64,000 nt of DNA from Budorcas taxicolor (Eukaryota > Chordata > Mammalia > Artiodactyla > Bovidae). This document shows positions 56,788 through 64,000 of the stretch, in pieces. Under the pieces are notes generated by a model, which was not told the DNA's origin, searched no databases, and saw nothing but the letters and a program-made list of their open reading frames with translations. Positions within the stretch are counted from its first letter, which is position 1. The number at the start of each line of letters is the position of its first letter. The stretch lies in the NCBI RefSeq assembly GCF_023091745.1, contig NC_068926.1, forward strand, positions 44,788,001 through 44,852,000, written 5' to 3'. A program made the position numbers and the translations under genes.

Positions 56788-59700
56788 GAGAAAGCCCATC
56801 CTGGACTTCACATCTGTCCCTCCTTCCCCCTCAAAGAGCAAGACCAGCTGGCTCACCTGCGGCTGATCACCAAGGTGGCACACCTGTCCTGCTCACGGGC
56901 TGCACACCTGCTCCTTCCTGGTCTCCAGGTGGAGTCACCGTTGGCACAACGACCTTCCTCAGCCATCCCATCTGGGGTCCCAGCCAGCATGGCCTCCTTT
57001 AGATCAGTCAGCATTCTGGGTTTGGAGTAGCAGAAATAGACTCCAGATGATCTACGCAGACAATGAGTGTAGCCCAGAGGATGCTGGTTAGTTCACAGGT
57101 GCGGAAGATACACTGGGAAGTCAAGAGGCCAGAGCGTGACTAGCTCCCTGAGCTAGAGGTCAGGCTGGTGAGGAGTGACCAAGGCTGCCTTTGAAGGCAG
57201 AGCCCTCAACTGCCTCCCTGCTGACTCTGGGTGCTGCACACCTGGAAATCCTTGCACATTTCCTGCTTGTGTGGGGTCCGCAAGACAAGCTCACATCTGA
57301 TATCCTCTGAAAGTTTGGGGTTCCCCAAGGCCACCCTTAGGTTTGATGATTTGCTAGGACTCCCAGGACTCAGAAAAGCTGCTATGCTCATGCTTACAGT
57401 TTATTACAACAAATGGTACAGGATGGAATCCACAGAGGGAAGAAATGCCCAGGACCAAGTCCCAGGGAAGCCATGTGTGGGCTCCCAGTCCTGCCCTCCC
57501 TGGGGCAGCGCTAGATTCTCCCAGCTGTGACGAGTGACAGCTCATCAGAGTCACAGTGTTGCCGACCAGGGAGGGTCACTGAGACTTGGGGTCCAGGGTT
57601 CTCATTGGGTTTGGTCATGTAGACATAGCTGGCTGCCCACATGGTTGACCTTAACATCCCGCCCCTCCAGAGGTCAGGCTGATGCTGTGTGGCCAAAGGC
57701 CAGACCGTAAATCAGATAGTAGGAGAGACTGGTCCCAGGTAAACAAAGACACTCTTATCAGGCAGGACCTCCCCAGCGCTCAGAGGTCACCTCCCTGAAG
57801 CTGGCAAGGGCCAGTCCTTAGGACCTTGGGAGCTTTTGGAGTGGGGACAAGTGGGACTTTCTGAGTTAACCCTTTCCGGCCCATGACTGCTCTAAACATG
57901 GCTTCTGCTCTGCATCAAAACCAGGCACAAGTACGTCTGGGTGGCCAGAGCTGGGTCCCGTATTGCAGGGGCTGAGAGGCAACATCTGTACTTACGGTAG
58001 ACAGTGAGATGGGGGCTGCCCCTCACCCCATTCAAGTAGGGACTTGCTCGAGCACAAGAAGGTGCTTCCGCTCCCTCACATCAAACGGTCCTTCCACTGT
58101 GAAATGATGGATCCAGAATCTCACATGTGAAGGTTCGAGGTCTTGGTCTGCTGTGTGTGGGATCTGCCTCCATCTTGTTCTGATTCCAGAGGACCAGGCT
58201 TGGGGACACGCCTATTCCCCGCTGCTTCGCTGCCGTCCACATGGGTAGCAGCAACCTCAGATTCTTCCAGCCTGGAGACCTGAGCCCACTGGAGCCTGCA
58301 GTCCTTGCCACATGGGCTCTGGCGCCCTTCAGGTGCCTGCCTGCTGCTCTTGGTGTCATGGGGCCTCCTGGTGGATCAGGTAGGAGCAGGATGGCATCTT
58401 GTGTCCCAGGCAACATGACATAATCAGATTGACTGGGGTCTGGGCTGCCCACTGCCTGGGTGTCCCCTCACTCCCTGAGGTGTTCAGCTCCTGGTTCCCC
58501 GACACCCGTACACCTGTCCACTGTACTTGAGCCACCCCTTTGGGTCCACAGAAGTGACCCTTCCAGCACATGCGTGCCCGGGTCCCCTGACCTCACCCCA
58601 TGCTCCGCCTCATCCTGCAGCAGGATATCCTGCACCTCAGTTTCAAGCCCCACCTCCAGAGCCTCGTCCAGTTGTACCCCCTCCTTCCTCTGCTGCACCA
58701 GTTACAACCTCCAGCCCCGTGACCATTGTCTTCTCACTGTCCACTTCCCTCCCATCCACTGCTCCTTGGCAGGTAAACCTCAGGGTCACTTCTGCACAGA
58801 TGCGCTGACTCCCTCGTGCTCTCCCTTCATCGTGCTTTGCTGAGAATCTATCCCTCTGGTTAAATGCAACCCTTTGCCTGCTCTCTGCACCATTCAGCTG
58901 AAGTTGGCTGCGAGGAAGATAAGAATGAAGTGCTGATGGTTCTCACTTTAAACTCACGATCGTTGATCCCCGAGGAGGGACGTCCGGAAACTGTCAGTCT
59001 TGCGTTGCCCAGATGTGTTCTCTCTGACTCTGTCCTGACCACCGCAGCAGCAGTCTCCTCTCTTCTCCAACATCAGGCACTTCCTCCCCAGACTTGCTCT
59101 TGCCCCACCACCGCTCTCCTATTTCAGCAGTTGGAAGAGGCTTTCCCAGCCCCAGAAATGGCATCTGCCTGCTTCTTGATCTGCTGTGAGCCCACCTGCC
59201 CACAAGGGGCCAGCTGCCAGGCTCCTCCGGCTCCCCGGGCTGGGACTGAGCATCCCTCACACCTGTCCCCTCGATGTCCCAGCAACCATCTTTCTCCTAC
59301 ATCGTCCACAGTCTCTCTCTAGGAGATCTTCTATCTACACACATGACTCTCTGTCAGTCCCACCCCTCATCCGCCCAGCTTCTGTTTTTCTCTCTCTAAC
59401 CTCTTGTCTGTCCATGGCTGACTTCACTCCTCACCCACATTCTCTCTGGCTCATCCTCTATCCTGTTCATCTCTTGGGACCACACCAGCCTCCCTGTCTC
59501 CCAGGATGCCCACCACATTCCCTTCTTGGGCCTCAGCAGAGAAACACCTTCCTCCTAGGACTGAACAGCACAGCTCTCTCCCTGGGCTTCTTTGATCAAA
59601 ACTCTCTCCAAAGCCTAGGGCTGACCTCACAGAGTATCACCTGAGCAGCGCCTGGGCCCCCAGCCCAAGGGACCACACTTAAGTTTAATGCTTTGTGGTC

Positions 59701-60934
59701 CCTGTCTTGAAACTTCTCATGATTTTATCTTTTAACTTGCTTTGTGAGTGGAGTTGGATGGGACGGAAGGTCCTTCCCTCACCCCAGGGTCCCAGGTCCT
59801 GGCTCCCTGCCCTCCATGGGGCCTGGTGTGAGCAGAGGGGCAGGTTGTCCTTGGAGCCCACCCTGCAGTGATTCAGTGTGGGGTGGGGGTGGCTGTCCTG
59901 CCCAGATGGTAGCTTGGCAGCAGGTGGGTGCAAGCCTCCTGGGATCCTGATGGGGAACCACACGGTCCCAGTGAAGAAATGTTAATTCCCTGGGGGTGAC
60001 TCATCTGCCGTGGTCCGTGGGGTGCTGACCTGGGGGAAGAGGAGATGCCTGGTCCACCTCCCCGAGACCCTGTCCCAGCTGTCAGACCTTAGGAGGAGAA
60101 TCGTCAGGTGTTAGGTCCCAGAGGACACCCATTTGGCAGGAACAGGCCCCACAGTCATCCCCATGTCTAGGACTTCTCCGAGTATCAACCACACCCTTCA
60201 TCTTCTGTAATTATGAGCATTTGGGGCCTCACCAACCTGGAGGGACTGCCTCTCCCAGGTTCCTGATTCCTGGAGGCTGTAAACCGCTCACCTGAGCACC
60301 CCGTCACATGCAAACCAACCAGCCTGAGCCCCACCCCAACCCTCTTTGTGAGCTCTCACACCGAGGGCAGGGCCAGTCTCATGCCCCAGAGCCCTGGAGT
60401 GATTCCAGCCACTGCTGGGCTCCCCAGCCTCCCCCATCCTTCCCTGGGAACCCCAGTAAAGGCCCTGACCCCGGCTCCCCCGCCCTCTGCTTCCTGATCA
60501 CCCCGTGGCCCCTCCTCCTGGGAGTAATCCCCTCCTGTTAGCGGCTGTCATCTGATCCACCGGCCTGGTGGCGTCTCACGTTTCCCATCAGGACTCTGTA
60601 TTTTACAACATCACTCAGACAGGCACCAAGATTTGTGGGTCCCCTCTTCCCCCTCTGACTTCCCTTGGTCTGGGTTGTATTTTCTCTTGGGTCCACTGAG
60701 GGACGAGCCACATACGTCATGCGCGTACGGTGATGCTGTACCTGGATTATATGCTCTGGCATGTGCATTACATGATGTAAAAATGAACATTTTTACAAAA
60801 TTCATGCTAATAGTGTCAATTTTTTATTTAGTTAGAATGACATTAAAGAGCAAATGAAAAACACCATGACAATCAGAGAAACAGGAAAAGAAAGAAAAAG
60901 TCTTGTTCAGTGCCTACAACACTTTTCCCATGTG
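56788..60934. other. Noncoding stretch of about 4 kb
   Basis: No gene or young repeat was recognised. Two overlapping plus-strand open frames at 58864-59644 are Ser/Pro-rich without a domain and are probably chance. The sequence from about 60770 to 60960 is AT-rich. Confidence 0.4.
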
Positions 60935-61463
60935 CTTTTTTTAAAGTTTCTTTTTCTTTTCTTAAATTTGTATTTATTTATTTAGTTTTGGCTGTGCTAG
61001 GTCTCCATCACTGCGTGTGGGCTTTCTCTAGTTGTGGTGAGCGGAGGCTACTCTTCATTGCGGAGTGTGGACTTTTCATTGTGGTGGCTGCTCTTGTTGC
61101 GGGCTTCCCTGGTGGCTCAGATGGTAAAGAATCTGCCTGCAATCCAGGAGACCTGGGTTTGATCCCTGGGTCGGGAAGATCCCCGGATGGGTATGGTAAC
61201 CCACCCCAGCCTGGAGTATCCCAAGAACAGAGGAGTCTGCTGGACTACACCCCATGGGGTTGCAAAGAATTGGATGCAACTAAGAATGCACGCATGCTCT
61301 TGTTGCAGAGCCCTTGGTGGGCTCTAGGCACGCAGGCTCAGTAGTTGTGGCCCACTGGCTTAGTTATTCCACAGCATGTGGGATCTTCCCAGACCAGGGA
61401 TCGAACCCGTGTCTCCTGCAATGGCAGGCAGATTCTCAGCTACTGGACCACCAGGGAAGTCCT
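60935..61463 (-). mobile_element. CHR-type SINE split by a Bov-tA insertion
   Basis: The left part reads tttagttttggctgtgctag, tttctctagttgtggtgagc and ends tgctcttgttgc at 61100. The right part resumes at 61307 and reads cagtagttgtggcccactgg, agaccagggatcgaacccgt and ctggaccaccagggaagtcc. Together the two parts form one long CHR copy in antisense orientation. Confidence 0.92.
61101..61294 (+). mobile_element. Bov-tA SINE nested in a CHR SINE
   Basis: It starts gggcttccctggtggctcag and ends in a tail leading to the target duplication tgctcttgttgc, present at 61089-61100 and again at 61295-61306. The 12 bp perfect duplication proves the insertion and dates it after the CHR element. Confidence 0.96.
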
Positions 61464-62690
61464 CCCACATGTTTTGAACAAGGGGCCTTGCTGTTTAATT
61501 TGTACCCTGGGCCCCACAGATTGGGTAATCAGCCCATGAGTGCCGTGCCTCTGCATGGACAGTTGTTCACCATCTGCTCCACATTGCTGGAACGGAAGCT
61601 ACCCAAGGGTGGGAACTTTCCGAAGTCCCAGACAGCAGATGGGTGGTTCATTTGTGGAGGTACCAATGTTTTGGGTGTTGGCAATAGTCGGTGCTGCTGT
61701 ATTTAGGGTGGGGTGGATAATACTGTGGGTGTTGGTGACAGTGATGGTGGTGAGGCAGTGGGGATGTCTGCTTGGTTTGGAGGAAAAGGACTCACAGGAA
61801 CATCCCTCATCTCTGGCTCTTGTGTGTCTAGGCTCAGGGCTCTTTCCAGGCAGTGGTGGAGCCCTGCTGGGTTTCTGCTTGTATCATCCAGGCTACCAGC
61901 TGGAAACAGAATTCAAAGAAAACTTGTAAACAGACGACTTACAGACATGCAGGCAAGGCAGAGAAGTGCTGAGGAGCTGGGAACTGGCCGGAATGGGAGG
62001 CTTCACTTCCAAAGTAAGTGCAGTGAGCGCTGGGGACCGGGAGGGGATGCCCTCCTGGCTGGCCGGCCGGAGCAGAAGCCAGTGGACGGGGGGCCTGGCA
62101 GGTGCAGCTGTCAAGGTGTCTCCCCCTTGGCAAGATGGCTGAGGACGGAGGATGGACTGGGCAGTAGGGTGGGTCCCACACTGACTGGTCACACAGCACC
62201 CAGCCCAGGGAGGACCATTCCCGCATCCCTGCACCTTTGTGGGGAAAACCTGGAGCGAATTTGGGGACGGTGCTCTCGGCAAGTGCTCTTGAGCCCCAGT
62301 CACAGCGCTGGGTTCCCAGCCACCTTTGGGTGCACATGGGTCATGATGTGGAAAGAAAGCAAGTAGAGGGGTCCCCATGGTCTCAAGCTCTTCTTCTGGA
62401 AGCCCCACCGCCGATGCCCTACTATTCTGGAGCTGAGCCCCCACCTCAGACCTCAGGGAAGGCCTGTCCGGCCCAGACCTGGGGTCTCATGATGCCCATG
62501 TCCCGTGCTGAGGATGGTTGATCAGCAGCGATCAAGAAACAGTGTTAAGGCACCAACAACTCCTTTGTTTTTGTTGTTTTTCAATAAACAACCCTCCATC
62601 CCCACCGCAGCCCTCCTGTTTGGTTTCACAGCAGCCTCCTGACTCAGCCTAACCGACCTGCAGGCGCTGCTCTGTCCCACCTCCCCAGCT
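61464..62690. other. Unassigned noncoding stretch
   Basis: No gene was recognised. An AATAAA on the plus strand lies at about 62583-62588 after a T-rich stretch, but no exon leads to it. Confidence 0.4.
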
Positions 62691-62697
62691 CTAGGCT

Positions 62698-62825
62698 GCT
62701 GCTGCTGCTGCTGCTAAGTTGCTTCAGTCGTGTCCGACTCTGTGCGACCCCAGAGACGGCAGCCCACCAGGCTCCTCCGTCCCTGGGATTCTCCAGGCAA
62801 GAGTATTGGAGTGGGGTGCCATTGC
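62698..62825 (-). mobile_element. BovA2 SINE monomer with (CTG)n tail
   Basis: A (GCT) tract of about six units is followed by aagttgcttcagtcgtgtcc, cagcccaccaggctcctccg and ggagtggggtgccattgcc. A 7 bp repeat, ctaggct, flanks it at 62691-62697 and 62826-62832, probably the target duplication. Confidence 0.9.
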
Positions 62826-62832
62826 CTAGGCT

Positions 62833-63457
62833 AGACCTGTCTCAAATGCCGCAAATTCCTCTTACTGGTGACCTAACCCCATTCTCGCAGTGGCAGCATT
62901 AAGACCTCAGGTTCCTCCAAGGGAAGCTTGTAATGGGGACTGTTCAGGCAGTGAATAGGGCTGCTGTTCCCTCCATCCGGGGCTGGGGCGGGACTCGGGC
63001 CCTGGAGGAGGAAACAGGCTGGACCAGCAGGGACTCGGGCCGCTGGCAGGGCAGCAAGCCCTTCGGAAGTTGCTCTCAGATGCACGTGCTCCATTTCTCC
63101 AGGGGGTTTTCGGTTTCCTCTTTCTCTGTACCTACCTCGCTTCTCCTCTAGCCTGGGCCTGAGCTAGAGAGACAGATGCCGGGAGCTTGGGGGACCTCTG
63201 CAGGGGGACCAGTGAGCTCTCACCTGGTGCTGGCCTCTGGGACCACCTCTCCACCCCTATCTATGCACCCACTGGAGAAACACCTGTCCTGGGAGGGCAG
63301 CGCAGGAGAGGAGAGGCTGTGTCCAGGTCACTCCCAACACCAGCCCTCCGATGGCAACATAGGACAGACTCCCCAGCTCGGAAGACCCGCCCCTGGCAGG
63401 TGCAACTTCTTCTGCCCACCCCCTCGCATTAACGCTGTTCCATCCTGCACATCCCAC
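62833..63457. other. Unassigned noncoding stretch
   Basis: No gene or repeat was recognised. Confidence 0.4.
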
Positions 63458-63720
63458 GAGCACACACATGGGTACGGAGAGGAGGACACACACAAATCGA
63501 CATGTGTACTTCAAATGTAGAAACTGCCAAGGTAAACATGAGCACACCTGCACACACATACTCACAAGACTCTCACATACACACACACACTCACACATTC
63601 TCACACAAGCACACATGGATATACACACTCTCACACACACACCCAAGCACATGCAAACACCCCCTCACATACATACACCCACACACACTCACGCCTACCC
63701 GGGCCCAGCTGCAACTCAGA
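63458..63720. repeat. CA-rich imperfect microsatellite cluster
   Basis: Many cacacaca and tcacac runs, with short interruptions, extend to about 63700, and weaker CA/TG-rich sequence continues toward the window edge. The long open frames here on both strands are products of this low complexity. Confidence 0.8.
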
Positions 63721-64000
63721 CATAGACGTCCACACATATTTCCAGACGCTCACAAACACATGGGTGCCTGGACTCAGACTCACATGCCTGACTCCAGCCC
63801 TGCATGCGCAAATAGTAGCAAATGCACGTGCCTCATGGGCCTCTGTGTCCATAAGCAGAGGCAGACATGTATGAACCTGCAGACACACCTGTATCTCCTT
63901 GTGCACGTGTGCTCCTGTGGGCCCATGTGCTGTGTCCACATGTGTCTCCACGCGGCATGCACATGTGCTCACAGACAGGCCGGAGGACACAGCCTGGGCA

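Noticed and set aside
58460..59644. Ser/Pro-rich plus-strand open frames (127, 152 and 152 codons)
   Set aside because: Low-complexity composition and repeated frame changes fit noncoding CT-rich DNA. No retroviral or cellular domain was recognised.
62570..62600. Plus-strand AATAAA after a T-rich stretch as a gene end
   Set aside because: No upstream exon, frame or splice signal supports a transcript, and the hexamer alone is weak evidence.
63257..63990. Open frames with Cys/Val/His-rich repeats near the right edge
   Set aside because: They are translations of CA/TG microsatellite sequence.

Overview
This is nuclear DNA from a ruminant, most likely a bovid. The window carries the ruminant-type repeats BovB LINE, Bov-tA/BovA2 SINE and CHR-type tRNA SINE, on a background of old mammalian repeats (MIR, L1, hAT and Tigger relics). 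It is GC-rich. Almost every open frame is a chance frame in noncoding DNA.

One protein-coding gene can be supported. It is the 5' part of FBRSL1 (fibrosin-like 1, AUTS2 family) on the minus strand, so it is read from right to left. The promoter CpG island lies at about 26.56-27.70 kb. Coding exon 1 is 26725-27003 (93 codons). A 15.3 kb intron follows, then coding exon 2 at 11200-11400 (67 codons). Both exons end on complete codons with good splice sites, and their joined product reads through the expected family motif (EALE joined to KDMALKPHERKEKWERRL). The exons of the long FBRSL1 form are not visible to the left and probably lie beyond position 1.

The main finding is at 9026-10354. A strong splice acceptor 845 bp past exon 2 opens a 443-codon frame in exact phase with exon 2. 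Most of this frame is about 31 copies of a 13-codon (39 bp) repeat. Repeat-unit lengths vary, but always by whole codons, and only this one of the three minus-strand frames is free of stops. A poly(A) signal with a GU-rich downstream element lies about 1.3 kb beyond the stop codon. Together these features look like an alternative terminal exon that would give a 602-residue short N-terminal FBRSL1 isoform ending in an Arg/Pro/Gln/Leu/Cys-rich repeat domain.

The right part (27.7-64 kb) lies upstream of FBRSL1. I found no coding gene there. It contains many SINE insertions (one a clean nested insertion with a 12 bp target duplication), two further BovB LINE tails, several DNA-transposon relics, a duplicated 60 bp segment carrying AATAAA, and CA-rich simple repeats at the right edge. 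All family names come from recognition by eye and recollection; no database search was run.
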